From positions 62,001-126,000 of the forward strand of contig NZ_KK211214.1 of NCBI RefSeq assembly GCF_000621125.1: a stretch of 64,000 nt of DNA, written 5' to 3'. Source of the stretch: Maribacter antarcticus DSM 21422 (GTDB taxonomy: Bacteria > Bacteroidota > Bacteroidia > Flavobacteriales > Flavobacteriaceae). Below the pieces are notes generated by a model. That model was not told the DNA's origin. It did no database searches and saw nothing but the letters and a program-made list of their open reading frames with translations. Each line of letters starts with the position of its first letter. Position 1 is the stretch's first letter. The position numbers and the translations under genes are program-made. This document shows, one piece after another, positions 26,246-35,180 of the stretch.

Positions 26246-27334
26246 TTAAGCGTTTAAAAATTGCGCCAATAGCTTATGAAAATGGTGTACTCCTTTTTCC
26301 CGAGTAGGTGAAAACCTTCCTGCTTTATAAAAATGGGATTGTACACCTTTCTGCACACCTTCAACGACTTCTTCATCTTCTAACTCCACCTTGTCTAACC
26401 CAGAACCAGCTCCCTTATCTAGTTTGTTCTCCTTATAGACATAACTCATAAATGACACTTTAGTTTTCTTCATATGTAATGGTTGGACCAGATTAATGGA
26501 TACCCCCCAAGGGTAAAAATTGAACATCATATTGGGGAAAACCCAGTAATAGTAAGCTGCTACTTGTTTCTCAAAATCTGGATGGCCTGCCGGTAACTCA
26601 AAAACCGCTTCAGACTCCTTCGCGTAACCAATTTGAAGAGTACAATGATCGTACAAAATAGTATCATAACTGCCATAATCAAGAGCAGCATCTAAACCTT
26701 CATGCACAAAAGGAATATGAAAACCTTCAAGATAATTATCACAATAAAGAGCCCAATGTGCATTGACCATATATTCCTTGTTTCTGCTCTTATCAAGTTT
26801 AAATTCATCTAATGGTAAAAACCCCACACGTTCATTCATACTATCTATAACGTCTTGAAAATCAAAACTTGGGTTTAGACCTGCAAATAAAAAGGGTCCC
26901 CATTTTCGTAATGGAAATTGATGTAAACTGTCGCAAAGTCTTGGAAAATCTTGGGTTTCTTTAAACTCTGGCATATGTTCAAATTTCCCATTAAGTGCGA
27001 AACGTCTACCATGGTATCCACAGACTATTTTTTTTGTTTTCCTAGGTGTATTAATTAAAAGATTGCCTCGATGTGTACAAACGTTAGTCAAGCAATATAT
27101 AACCTCATCAGTATCTTTAGTTAACAGCATGGGTTCAGTTAAGAAACCATCTAACAAAATAAAAGGATGTGAATTCGAAGTATCTTTTATTTCTTGTGTA
27201 CTGCCAACCCATTGCCAAGATTTATAAAATATGGATTGTTTCAGCGCTTCAAAAACCTCAGGGTTTCTATAAAAAGAGGACGGCAGTGTTTCTGCTTTGG
27301 AAATGTCAGCATCTATATGAAAGCTATAATCCAT
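26246..27334 (-). CDS. Rieske non-haem iron oxygenase, alpha-subunit type
   Basis: The 362-residue protein has an N-terminal Rieske 2Fe-2S domain with Cys86-x-His88 and Cys105-x2-His108 (CTHRG and CGYHGRRF) and a catalytic domain with the mononuclear iron motif DNYLEGFHIPFVH (Asp199, His206, His211). Such proteins hydroxylate or demethylate aromatic or quaternary-amine substrates using electrons from a reductase; no reductase or ferredoxin gene is adjacent. A TACTTTTG element at 27377-27370 on its strand is a plausible promoter. Substrate not deducible. Confidence 0.88.
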   Translation of the reverse strand: MDYSFHIDADISKAETLPSSFYRNPEVFEALKQSIFYKSWQWVGSTQEIKDTSNSHPFILLDGFLTEPMLLTKDTDEVIYCLTNVCTHRGNLLINTPRKTKKIVCGYHGRRFALNGKFEHMPEFKETQDFPRLCDSLHQFPLRKWGPFLFAGLNPSFDFQDVIDSMNERVGFLPLDEFKLDKSRNKEYMVNAHWALYCDNYLEGFHIPFVHEGLDAALDYGSYDTILYDHCTLQIGYAKESEAVFELPAGHPDFEKQVAAYYYWVFPNMMFNFYPWGVSINLVQPLHMKKTKVSFMSYVYKENKLDKGAGSGLDKVELEDEEVVEGVQKGVQSHFYKAGRFSPTREKGVHHFHKLLAQFLNA

Positions 27335-27369
27335 AACTAATTAATTTGTAAATTAGGCAAGGTTCTTTT

Positions 27370-27377
27370 CAAAAGTA
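27370..27377 (-). promoter_or_regulatory. -7 promoter element of the Rieske oxygenase gene
   Basis: TACTTTTG on the minus strand matches TAnnTTTG and lies 36 bases before the ATG. It sits in an imperfect palindrome (27361-27380), in the short gap shared with the divergent permease gene. No clear -33 element is seen. Confidence 0.4.
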
Positions 27378-27410
27378 ACCAATTATCACCTAAAAGAACT
27401 TCACAGTTAA

Positions 27411-28721
27411 ATGAGTAATGAAACTAAAAAAATAGGTTTATGGACCTGCACTTCGTTAGTTGTAGGGAATATGATTGGAGCCGGTATCTTTTTAATGCCA
27501 GCAGCCTTAGCTTCCTATGGAGGCATTAGTATCTATGGATGGCTTTTTTCTTCAGTAGGGGCGTTATTATTGGCTTCGGTGTTTGGAAAATTAAGTACCC
27601 TTGTTAAAAATAAAAATGGCGGCCCTTATGTCTATGCAAAAGAGGGAATAGGGGATTTTGCTGGCTTCTTGGTCGCTTGGGGATATTGGATATCTACCTG
27701 GGTTGCCAATGCTGCTATTACTATTGCTTTTGTTAGTGCGCTGAGTGTTTTTTTTCCGGTTCTGGAGACAAACACCCTTTATGCCGTTTTATTAGGACTA
27801 GTAACTATATGGTTTTTAACATGGATTAACGCTAGGGGCATACGCGCATCTGGTAAGGTACAAGTAGTAACCACCGTATTAAAATTGATTCCTTTGATAC
27901 TCGTTATTATTAGTGGCATCTTTTTTTTCAATATTGACAATTTTATTCCATTTAATTCGAGTGGAGAAACTGATATGGCAGCTATTGCCATAACAGCAAC
28001 CTTAACGCTATATGCCTATCTAGGCGTGGAAAGTGCAACGATACCTGCCGGAAACATCGAAAACCCGGAGAAAACAGTACCGAAGGCGACCATGTTAGGA
28101 ACCATAATCACCACTTTAGTTTATGTGTTAAGCACGGTTGTCATTATGGGAATGATACCATCGGATATTTTATCAACATCGCCTGCTCCTTTTGCTGATG
28201 CGATGCATATAATAGCAGGAGAATGGGGTCGAAATCTAGCTGCTTTTGGGGCAGCAATTGCTGCTTTTGGCGCTTTAAATGGTTGGATATTGATACAAGG
28301 TCAAATAGCAATGGCAACCGCAAAAGATGATTTATTTCCTAGAGTATTCAGAAGAGAAAATAAGAATGAAGTTCCTGTTTTGGGAATTATTATAGGGAGC
28401 ATCTTAACCTCACTGGTCATGGTAATGAACTATTCTGAGGGTTTGGTAGCGCAGTTTAAATTTATAATTCTACTCACTACGCTTTGCTGTTTAATTCCAT
28501 ATTTATTCACTGCCGCAGCTTATATTTTAATTTTAGTTGAGCGCAAATCCCCAAACCTTAAATGGTTACCAGAAGTGACGCTTTCTAGCCTTGCCTTTAG
28601 CTATTCTTTATGGGCAATATACGGTGCTGGCGAAAAAGCAGTTTATTACGGATTTTTGTTACTGCTTGCGGGTATTCCTTTTTATGTTTGGATGAAATTT
28701 AGAAATCGATTAAAAAAGTAA
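27411..28721 (+). CDS. APC-family amino-acid permease
   Basis: A 436-residue membrane protein with about twelve helices. The N-terminal consensus GNMIGAGIFLMPAALASYGG in the first helix and YAYLGVESATIPAGNIENPEKTVPKAT are classic APC signatures, close to AdiC/CadB-like basic amino-acid exchangers. It precedes a DDAH-family hydrolase gene by 8 bases, making uptake or exchange of arginine or a methylated arginine likely. Direction of transport cannot be read from the sequence. Confidence 0.88.
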   Translation: MSNETKKIGLWTCTSLVVGNMIGAGIFLMPAALASYGGISIYGWLFSSVGALLLASVFGKLSTLVKNKNGGPYVYAKEGIGDFAGFLVAWGYWISTWVANAAITIAFVSALSVFFPVLETNTLYAVLLGLVTIWFLTWINARGIRASGKVQVVTTVLKLIPLILVIISGIFFFNIDNFIPFNSSGETDMAAIAITATLTLYAYLGVESATIPAGNIENPEKTVPKATMLGTIITTLVYVLSTVVIMGMIPSDILSTSPAPFADAMHIIAGEWGRNLAAFGAAIAAFGALNGWILIQGQIAMATAKDDLFPRVFRRENKNEVPVLGIIIGSILTSLVMVMNYSEGLVAQFKFIILLTTLCCLIPYLFTAAAYILILVERKSPNLKWLPEVTLSSLAFSYSLWAIYGAGEKAVYYGFLLLLAGIPFYVWMKFRNRLKK

Positions 28722-28729
28722 AATACATT

Positions 28730-29608
28730 ATGAAGTATACGAGTCATTCTGAATACCTTCCCTTATGTTCCGTTTTTATAAAAACCGCTTCTGATGCTTT
28801 CATAAATGAGGATAAATTAGAAGCCGAATGGGAGACCCTAAACTATTTAGGCAAACCCAAACTATTAAAATCAAATACTGAATATGAGATTTTTGAAAAC
28901 ATCTTAAAGGGTAAAGGTGTTGAAATAATCTATTCTCCTATGGATACTAATTTATCCTTAGACGCAATTTATTGCCGAGATGCATCTATCGCAACCAATG
29001 AAGGAATTATTATCTGTACCATGGGCAAGCAAGAAAGAGCGTTGGAGCCAGAAGCACAACGAAAATCTTTTCTAGACAATGGAATTCCTATTTTAGGAAC
29101 CATTCAAGATCCTGGCACATTAGAAGGTGGCGATGTAGCCTGGTTAAACCAAAATACCTTAGCTGTTGGACTCACCTATAGAACCAATCTTGATGGAATA
29201 GAGCAATTGAGAACGCTACTCAACCCTCAAGGTGTTAGCGTGATAACGGTAGACTTACCACATTATAAAGGTGTTGAAGACGTATTTCATTTAATGTCAA
29301 TTTTTAGCCCTGTTGATAAAGATTTGGCGGTGGTCTATTCTCCATTAATGCCTATTAGATTTAGAAATCTATTATTAGAAATGGATTATAAATTGGTTGA
29401 GGTTCCTGAAGAGGAGTTTGATAGCATGGGTTGTAATGTCTTAGCAATTGCACCACGAAAATGTGTTATGGTAGCAGGCAATCCAAAAACAAGGCAAGCA
29501 CTTGAAAAAGTAGGCTGTGAAGTTCTTGTTTACAGCGGAAAAGAAATTAGTGTTAAAGGTGGTGGTGGTCCTACTTGTTTAACAAGACCAATAAAAAGAT
29601 TAAAATAA
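28730..29608 (+). CDS. DDAH-family (dimethylarginine dimethylaminohydrolase-like) amidinohydrolase
   Basis: The 292-residue protein has the guanidino-modifying fold with YCRDASIATN (Arg83-Asp84), GTLEGGDVAW (Glu132, Asp135), the catalytic His187 in VFHLMS and the nucleophile Cys283 in GGGPTCLTRP. These enzymes hydrolyse methylated arginine to citrulline and methylamines, or arginine itself in relatives. It is coupled to an AdiC-like permease, suggesting import and breakdown of a guanidino compound. Arginine deiminase proper is less likely because of length and motif spacing. Confidence 0.87.
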   Translation: MKYTSHSEYLPLCSVFIKTASDAFINEDKLEAEWETLNYLGKPKLLKSNTEYEIFENILKGKGVEIIYSPMDTNLSLDAIYCRDASIATNEGIIICTMGKQERALEPEAQRKSFLDNGIPILGTIQDPGTLEGGDVAWLNQNTLAVGLTYRTNLDGIEQLRTLLNPQGVSVITVDLPHYKGVEDVFHLMSIFSPVDKDLAVVYSPLMPIRFRNLLLEMDYKLVEVPEEEFDSMGCNVLAIAPRKCVMVAGNPKTRQALEKVGCEVLVYSGKEISVKGGGGPTCLTRPIKRLK

Positions 29609-29610
29609 AA

Positions 29611-30324
29611 CTACATTTTCAAATAAAACTCTTTCGTTAGTGCACTGTAAGCTTCGGTGTATTGATGTCTTTGAACTTCAATGGTCAATTCATCTTTTAA
29701 AACTTCTTTTTTGTTAAACGAAAACTGAAGCAAACTTCTTTTGATTCCGGAGGAAGGGGTGCCTTTTACCCTGGTTATATGTTGCGGGTAAAGCCCTAAT
29801 TGTGATGCTAAATCTATAAATTGAAGCTCTTCCTTGTATGGAATAATAACTGCAAAAGAACCACTAGGGGCTAATAATTGTGCTACGCCTTGGAGTAATT
29901 CCTTAAAAGGTAAAGCAGTGTTTTGCCTAGCTAAATCTCTTGAGACATCTCCACTAGAAACGTCCTCGCTGTAAAACGGTGGATTGGAAACAATCAAGTC
30001 ATAGGGCTCATCTATTTCATCTACCAGTTCGTCTAAGCCAGCATGAAAACAAAAAAGCCGGTCTGCCCATGGCGAGGCTTCAAAATTATCCACACACTGC
30101 TCGTAGGCAGCCTCATCAATTTCTATCGCTTCAATATTTTCTGCGTCGCATCGTTGTGCGAGCATAAGTGCAATTAGTCCCGTACCGGCACCTATATCCA
30201 AAATGGTATTCGGTTTAGCTTCCACTGAAGTCCAAGCACCTAATAAAACACCATCCGTACCAATTTTCATGGCACATTTGTCTTGTTGAATGCTAAATTC
30301 CTTAAACTTGAAAGGTTTGCTCAT
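29611..30324 (-). CDS. TrmN6-type tRNA1(Val) A37 N6-methyltransferase
   Basis: A 237-residue SAM-dependent methyltransferase: the start MSKPFKFKEFSIQQDKCAMK and GTDGVLLGAW, SAM motif ILDIGAGTGLIALML, and the N6-adenine motif LIVSNPPFYSED match the YfiC/TrmN6 family that modifies A37 of tRNA-Val. Its ATG overlaps the stop of the upstream sulfatase by 4 bases, so it is the last gene of the LytS/LytTR/sulfatase operon. It converges on the DDAH gene with 2 bases between stops. Confidence 0.88.
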   Translation of the reverse strand: MSKPFKFKEFSIQQDKCAMKIGTDGVLLGAWTSVEAKPNTILDIGAGTGLIALMLAQRCDAENIEAIEIDEAAYEQCVDNFEASPWADRLFCFHAGLDELVDEIDEPYDLIVSNPPFYSEDVSSGDVSRDLARQNTALPFKELLQGVAQLLAPSGSFAVIIPYKEELQFIDLASQLGLYPQHITRVKGTPSSGIKRSLLQFSFNKKEVLKDELTIEVQRHQYTEAYSALTKEFYLKM

Positions 30325-31781
30325 TCCATTTGCCCCGCTTCCCTAGTTTCTGTACCCTCTAGTTCTAGGAGGGAATCTCCTAAACGGGAACGCATATCGT
30401 TCGCCAACAGTTTTATTTTAGCTACTATTTCTGGATGCTTTGATGCTACATTGTTCGTCTCGCTTACATCGTTTTGCACATCGTAAAGTTCAATTTCTTC
30501 CATATCTATCATACGGTAGTCTCCTGGTAAGCCATCTTTGCCCAATTCCATTCCGTCCATAGTTCTATATCGGTGTGGAAAGTATAGCTTCCATTTCCCA
30601 TAGCGTACCCCAAATAGTTCATTTACCCTGTAGTAAAAGAAATAGGCTTCCTGAGGACCTGTGTCGGTCTCTCCCGTTAATAATTTTAGAACACTCTTAC
30701 CATCGATGATATTTTTAGGTAAGCTTGCTCCTGTCTCCTCTGCAATAGTGGGTAGGATATCTATGGCCATGACAGGTTCTGCAATCACCTTACCCGAAGG
30801 AATTAATTTTGGGTATTTAATAATAAAGGGTTCACGTTGCCCACCTTCCCAAGCGGTTCCTTTTCCTTCACGCAACGGGTAGGCGCTTCCGGCGTGGTTG
30901 CCATACGAGAGCCAAGGTCCATTATCTGAGGTGAAAATTACGATAGTATTTTCTTCTAGTCCGTTGGCTTTCAAAGCAGTTAGAATTTGGCCTACAGACC
31001 AATCTATTTCCATAATTACATCGCCATATAAGCCTCTATTGGATTTTCCTTTGAACTTGTCTGATACAAACAAAGGAACATGAGGCTGTGGATGGGGAAC
31101 ATATAGAAAGAAAGGATTATCCTTGTTTCTATTAATAAAGTCGACACTTCTTTCTGTAATCTGAGTAGTTAACTGAGATTGTTCTTCCAAGGTATCTATA
31201 ACAGTTTCGTTTTCATATAACGGAAGGTCGGGAAAGTTAAAAACTGGACCTTGCTGGGGATGGTAGGGCCACATATCATTAGAATACGGAATACCAAACC
31301 ACTCATCAAAACCATGACGGGTGGGTAAGAACTCTTTTTGATGCCCCAAATGCCATTTTCCGAATATTGCAGTGGCGTACCCTTGTGTCTTTAGCATTTC
31401 TGCCAATGTAGTCTCGGAAGCATTTATACCATGGGTATTTCCAGGCCCAAGGGCATTATGGATGCCTATTCTATTTGGATAGCACCCTGTAAGTATACCT
31501 GCTCGAGAGGCCGAACATACCGCTTGAGCTGAGTAGTAGCTTGTAAGTATGGTTCCTTCCTTTGCCATTTGATCTAGGTGTGGCGTTGCAATGTCGTCTG
31601 CTCCATAAACCCCAACATCATTATACCCTTGGTCGTCTGTAAATATAAGCACCACATTAGGAGGTTTACTTATACCTTCAGTTTCTTTTGGTGCTTCTTT
31701 GCACCTAAGAAACAAACATAAAACACCAATAGAAAGAAAAAAGGGAACCTGGGTAATAGCGCTTAATAATCTGCTCATCAT
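30321..31781 (-). CDS. Type I sulfatase (formylglycine-dependent)
   Basis: The 486-residue protein has an N-terminal hydrophobic export segment with a possible lipobox (LFLRC) and a sulfatase domain: metal Asp49-Asp50 (LIFTDDQGYNDVG) and the maturation motif Cys89-Ser-Ala-Ser-Arg93 followed by AGILTG, so the Cys should become formylglycine. FGKWHLGH and FTSDNGPW are present. Polysaccharide sulfatases of marine Flavobacteria have this form, but the subfamily and glycan cannot be assigned. It overlaps the LytTR regulator upstream and TrmN6 downstream by ATGA-type 4-base overlaps. Confidence 0.92.
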   Translation of the reverse strand: MMSRLLSAITQVPFFLSIGVLCLFLRCKEAPKETEGISKPPNVVLIFTDDQGYNDVGVYGADDIATPHLDQMAKEGTILTSYYSAQAVCSASRAGILTGCYPNRIGIHNALGPGNTHGINASETTLAEMLKTQGYATAIFGKWHLGHQKEFLPTRHGFDEWFGIPYSNDMWPYHPQQGPVFNFPDLPLYENETVIDTLEEQSQLTTQITERSVDFINRNKDNPFFLYVPHPQPHVPLFVSDKFKGKSNRGLYGDVIMEIDWSVGQILTALKANGLEENTIVIFTSDNGPWLSYGNHAGSAYPLREGKGTAWEGGQREPFIIKYPKLIPSGKVIAEPVMAIDILPTIAEETGASLPKNIIDGKSVLKLLTGETDTGPQEAYFFYYRVNELFGVRYGKWKLYFPHRYRTMDGMELGKDGLPGDYRMIDMEEIELYDVQNDVSETNNVASKHPEIVAKIKLLANDMRSRLGDSLLELEGTETREAGQME

Positions 31782-32494
31782 ATATTAAAATTTGGAAGGA
31801 TTCTACTTTTTGCATCGTTCAGGTAACTTCTGCCGATGGTATATCTTAGGCCACCAACTTCAACACTGTTACCTTCTACCACACTTACCTTATCTATAGC
31901 AATAGTATAAGATCGATGTATTCTTAAAAAACGGTTCGAGGGCAAATCATCCGTAAAGCTACTTAGTGTACTATGGATAATATACTTGGAAGTTGGGGTT
32001 ATGATTCGGATGTAGTCCTTGAGACTCTCCACCACCATGATCTCATCGAGGAATATCTTTTGGAGTTTCTTTTTATCCACCTTCACGAAAATACTAGGCT
32101 TCTCCTTTCTATCGTTGTCCGAGGCTTTGAGAGCACCTTGCTTTAGACCAATGACCCGGTCAACAGATTTTAAGAACCTTGGTAATGAAATAGGTTTTAC
32201 CAAATAGTCTATTGCCTCTAATTCAAAGCTCTTTAATGCATGTTCCTCATGGGCGGTCGTCATGATAACAAAAGGTTTTTTATGCAGTGTTCCCAGAAGT
32301 TCCAGTCCATCCAACATGGGCATGTTAATGTCCAAAAAAATAATGTCCACATCGTTATCCCTTAAAAAAGAGGAGGCGTCCATTGCATTTGAAAAGGTTT
32401 CTACTAGTTGTAGTTGCTTAACCTTCAAAATATAATTTTTTAATATGTTGATTGCTAAAGGTTCGTCATCTACAGCTATAACTTTTAATATCAT
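31778..32494 (-). CDS. LytTR-family response regulator
   Basis: A 238-residue regulator: receiver domain (1-120) with Asp9-Asp10, phosphoacceptor Asp55 in FLDINMP and Lys100 in DYLVKP, then a LytTR DNA-binding domain (SIFVKVDKKKLQKI, FLRIHRSYTIAIDKV, IGRSYL). Its start overlaps the end of the LytS-type kinase by 4 bases and its end overlaps the sulfatase start by 4 bases. The pair likely senses a signal from the envelope and controls the operon or an unlinked target. Confidence 0.93.
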   Translation of the reverse strand: MILKVIAVDDEPLAINILKNYILKVKQLQLVETFSNAMDASSFLRDNDVDIIFLDINMPMLDGLELLGTLHKKPFVIMTTAHEEHALKSFELEAIDYLVKPISLPRFLKSVDRVIGLKQGALKASDNDRKEKPSIFVKVDKKKLQKIFLDEIMVVESLKDYIRIITPTSKYIIHSTLSSFTDDLPSNRFLRIHRSYTIAIDKVSVVEGNSVEVGGLRYTIGRSYLNDAKSRILPNFNI

Positions 32495-33582
32495 ATCACT
32501 TTAAGTTTAAGTATTACATTAAACATATTGTTCTCCTCAAAAATGGTAAGATCATAATCGCTTTGGTCATAACCTAGTTCTAATCGTTTTTTTACATTAG
32601 ACAAGCCGATGCCACCTGCCCTTGTTGGTAAGTCTCTAGACGTATTTGCATTGGGGATGGTGTTCGCAATGTTAAAGGTCATAAAACCATTAGTTACCTT
32701 TAAATCTATGGCAATGTGCATTTTTCCAATATTTTTACTAGCGCCATGCTTAAAACAATTTTCAACCAAAGGTATCAGCAACATGGGAGCAATTTTACAG
32801 TTGTTGAGCTCGCCAGAAATATGCATGTTAACTTTCAAAGAATCATCAAAGCGGATACGTTCTAGATCGATATAGTTTTGAATACATTCTATTTCGCTAG
32901 TAAGATCTTGTTTCCTTTTTTTGGTAGCATATAAAAGATATCGCATAAGGTCGGATAGTTTTAAGATAACTTCCGGGGCCTTATCTGACTTTTCCAAGGT
33001 TAAGGAATAAATATTGTTTAAGGTATTAAAGAAAAAATGTGGGGAAACTTGTGACCTTAAAAACCGTAATTCTGTTTGTAGTTGTCTTCGTTCTAAATCA
33101 TGTAATTTACTACTTTCCTTTAGCCAATCAATAGTCAATTTAATAGCAGTAAAAAAAGAGATGACATATACCTCCCCAATCATGGTCTGCACTGCATAAC
33201 CAAAGGTGAGGGTGTTAGTTTCCACGGGACCTTCTGGCCAAACATCGGTACTTACCAGATTATACGTGAGATTATACTTAATTAATAGCATTACAAAAAT
33301 TGCTGAAACGATACCCAAAGTATATAAAAAATATTTTTGGGTGTATACCAGTTTTGGCATAAGGTAATAGACATTAAAATAGGCTAAAATCATATGTATA
33401 GGAAAGCCGATTAAATTTGTCTTTAACGAATAAATAAAATCGTCATGAATACTGCTCCATCGCAGGGTGTTGAAAAGAAAATATAGTCCCCAAAAAACAA
33501 TATGATGCCAGTATTTTATTCCATAATTCGAGGAAGACCCTGTTTTTCCTAAAAATTCTCCTACACTTTTATTTATCTGCAT
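32491..33582 (-). CDS. LytS/YehU-type sensor histidine kinase
   Basis: The 363-residue protein has four predicted membrane helices in residues 25-150, a short coiled segment, then a His_kinase domain (PF06580) with phosphoacceptor His182 in LRSQVSPHFFFNTLNN and the HATPase N box LIPLVENCFKHG and GGIGLSNVKKRL. No periplasmic sensor domain is evident, so it may sense within the membrane. It is the first gene of a four-gene operon ending in a tRNA methyltransferase. Confidence 0.92.
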   Translation of the reverse strand: MQINKSVGEFLGKTGSSSNYGIKYWHHIVFWGLYFLFNTLRWSSIHDDFIYSLKTNLIGFPIHMILAYFNVYYLMPKLVYTQKYFLYTLGIVSAIFVMLLIKYNLTYNLVSTDVWPEGPVETNTLTFGYAVQTMIGEVYVISFFTAIKLTIDWLKESSKLHDLERRQLQTELRFLRSQVSPHFFFNTLNNIYSLTLEKSDKAPEVILKLSDLMRYLLYATKKRKQDLTSEIECIQNYIDLERIRFDDSLKVNMHISGELNNCKIAPMLLIPLVENCFKHGASKNIGKMHIAIDLKVTNGFMTFNIANTIPNANTSRDLPTRAGGIGLSNVKKRLELGYDQSDYDLTIFEENNMFNVILKLKVI

Positions 33583-33955
33583 ACCTCAATAATTACCCTC
33601 GCCAATTTGTATGTTTAACAACGTTACCTTGTTGTTGGTCTAAATTTATTCCTAACCCAACAAAAAACAGCAAAATTTCTATTGTAAAAAATTTAATTCG
33701 GTAGTTTGCTCGTATTTAGTATAAAAAGTGACTAAAATACTTAAAAACAATAGAATAAAAATCATCCGAATAGGAAAGAGGTGATTTTGGGAATTTGTAG
33801 GTTTGAAAAAAATCATCATTTTACAAATTTTACACTAATCGGTTTTGTTACATTCTATCTATTTCTAAATCAGATATTAAAAATGTTTTAATTGTTCAGT
33901 ATACGTTTCGAATTAATTTTAAAAAAGACCTTAAAGCAAGTAAGACAATGTCGAT
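33583..33955. other. Divergent intergenic region, kinase operon and CBM9-like gene
   Basis: AT-rich region of 373 bases. A TAGGTTTG match to the -7 element at 33798-33805 points to the CBM9-like gene but lacks a good -33 element. No gene or strong hairpin seen. Confidence 0.35.
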
Positions 33956-35086
33956 ATGATGAAAATACTAATGACGATGCTTAAAGCAATGCGTATGCAC
34001 GACCCTTCAATTAGATATAAAAAAACCGTGGCACTTGTCCTTTTTACCTTGTACCTAGGATGTATTTCGATAGTGGCGCAAAATATGCCAAGAACTTATG
34101 TTGCGTGCAACACGACGGAAACAATAACGGTGGACGGTAAAATGACGGAGTTAGCTTGGCAAAAAACCCAATGGTCCCAATTGTTCAAGGATATCGAAGG
34201 TGAGAAAGCAGCAACGCACCAGACAAGGGTTAAAATGATTTGGGACGAGGATAACCTTTACTTTTTTGCAGAACTAAAAGAACCACAAGTCTGGGCAACA
34301 TTAAAACAAAAGGATACTGTGATTTTTTACAACAACGATTTTGAGATTTTCATTGACCCAGATGGGGATACACATGATTATTATGAATTGGAAATCAACG
34401 CCCTGAATACGATATGGGACCTATATTTATCCAAACCGTATCGTAACCGCTCCCATGTTCTCAATAATTGGGATATTAAAGGGTTACAGTCTGCCGTTCA
34501 AATCAATGGTACACTCAATGACCCTAAGGACATAGATGAGGGCTGGAGTATAGAAATTGCTATTCCATGGTCTTTTACCAAAGGCCCGGTTGGAAAGGCC
34601 GTAGTGCCAAAAAATAAATACTGGCGATTAAATTTTTCTAGGGTCAACTGGGATTACGAACTGACTGACCAAAGGTATTCCAGAAAGAAAGATGTCAACG
34701 GTAACTACCTTCCTGAATATAATTGGGTATGGTCTCCGCAAGGCGTTATAAATATGCACGAACCCGAACATTGGGGCTATGTCTATTTTTCTTCCGATGC
34801 CGTTGGGGTCGATACTAGTTTCGATATCCCTAAAGATGAACACATTAAATGGTATTTATACGAACTTTACCGGAATTACAGAAAGGAGGAGGGTCAAAAG
34901 GTTGTTTGGAAACCCATAGGAAATCAATTTACGACAATACCGAAATCGATTTTAGGAAAACCGATTTCGCCTATGTTAGAAATTAATAGTTTTGGTTTTA
35001 CTATTTGGACCACAAGTCCTTTTACCGGTGATAAATTGATCATACATAATGACGGAAAATTTGAGCGTATTGATAAAGAGGACTAA
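33956..35086 (+). CDS. Exported CBM9-like carbohydrate-binding protein
   Basis: The 376-residue protein has an N-terminal hydrophobic signal around residues 23-41 (ending IVAQ); the true start may be one of the internal Met codons at 12 or 14, which would give a normal signal length. The mature part is a family 9-like beta-sandwich: ITVDGKMTELAWQKTQWS, WDEDNLYFFAELKEP, FEIFIDPDGDTHDYYELEINALN and WSIEIAIPWS. Such proteins are common in Bacteroidota and are attributed to glycan or surface binding; no catalytic domain is visible. It diverges from the sulfatase operon. Confidence 0.87.
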   Translation: MMKILMTMLKAMRMHDPSIRYKKTVALVLFTLYLGCISIVAQNMPRTYVACNTTETITVDGKMTELAWQKTQWSQLFKDIEGEKAATHQTRVKMIWDEDNLYFFAELKEPQVWATLKQKDTVIFYNNDFEIFIDPDGDTHDYYELEINALNTIWDLYLSKPYRNRSHVLNNWDIKGLQSAVQINGTLNDPKDIDEGWSIEIAIPWSFTKGPVGKAVVPKNKYWRLNFSRVNWDYELTDQRYSRKKDVNGNYLPEYNWVWSPQGVINMHEPEHWGYVYFSSDAVGVDTSFDIPKDEHIKWYLYELYRNYRKEEGQKVVWKPIGNQFTTIPKSILGKPISPMLEINSFGFTIWTTSPFTGDKLIIHNDGKFERIDKED

Positions 35087-35150
35087 TAAAGATTAAGATG
35101 CTCATTTATCACAATTCAAACTTGACATTTGCTTTGTGCTAAATAAACTT

Positions 35151-35180
35151 CCTAAACTTGTAGATTTAGGTTGTTTTTTT
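35151..35180 (+). terminator. Terminator of the CBM9-like gene
   Basis: CCTAAA and TTTAGG pair around an 8-base loop, followed by TTGTTTTTTT, in the gap of the convergent CBM9-like and hutU genes. Confidence 0.5.
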
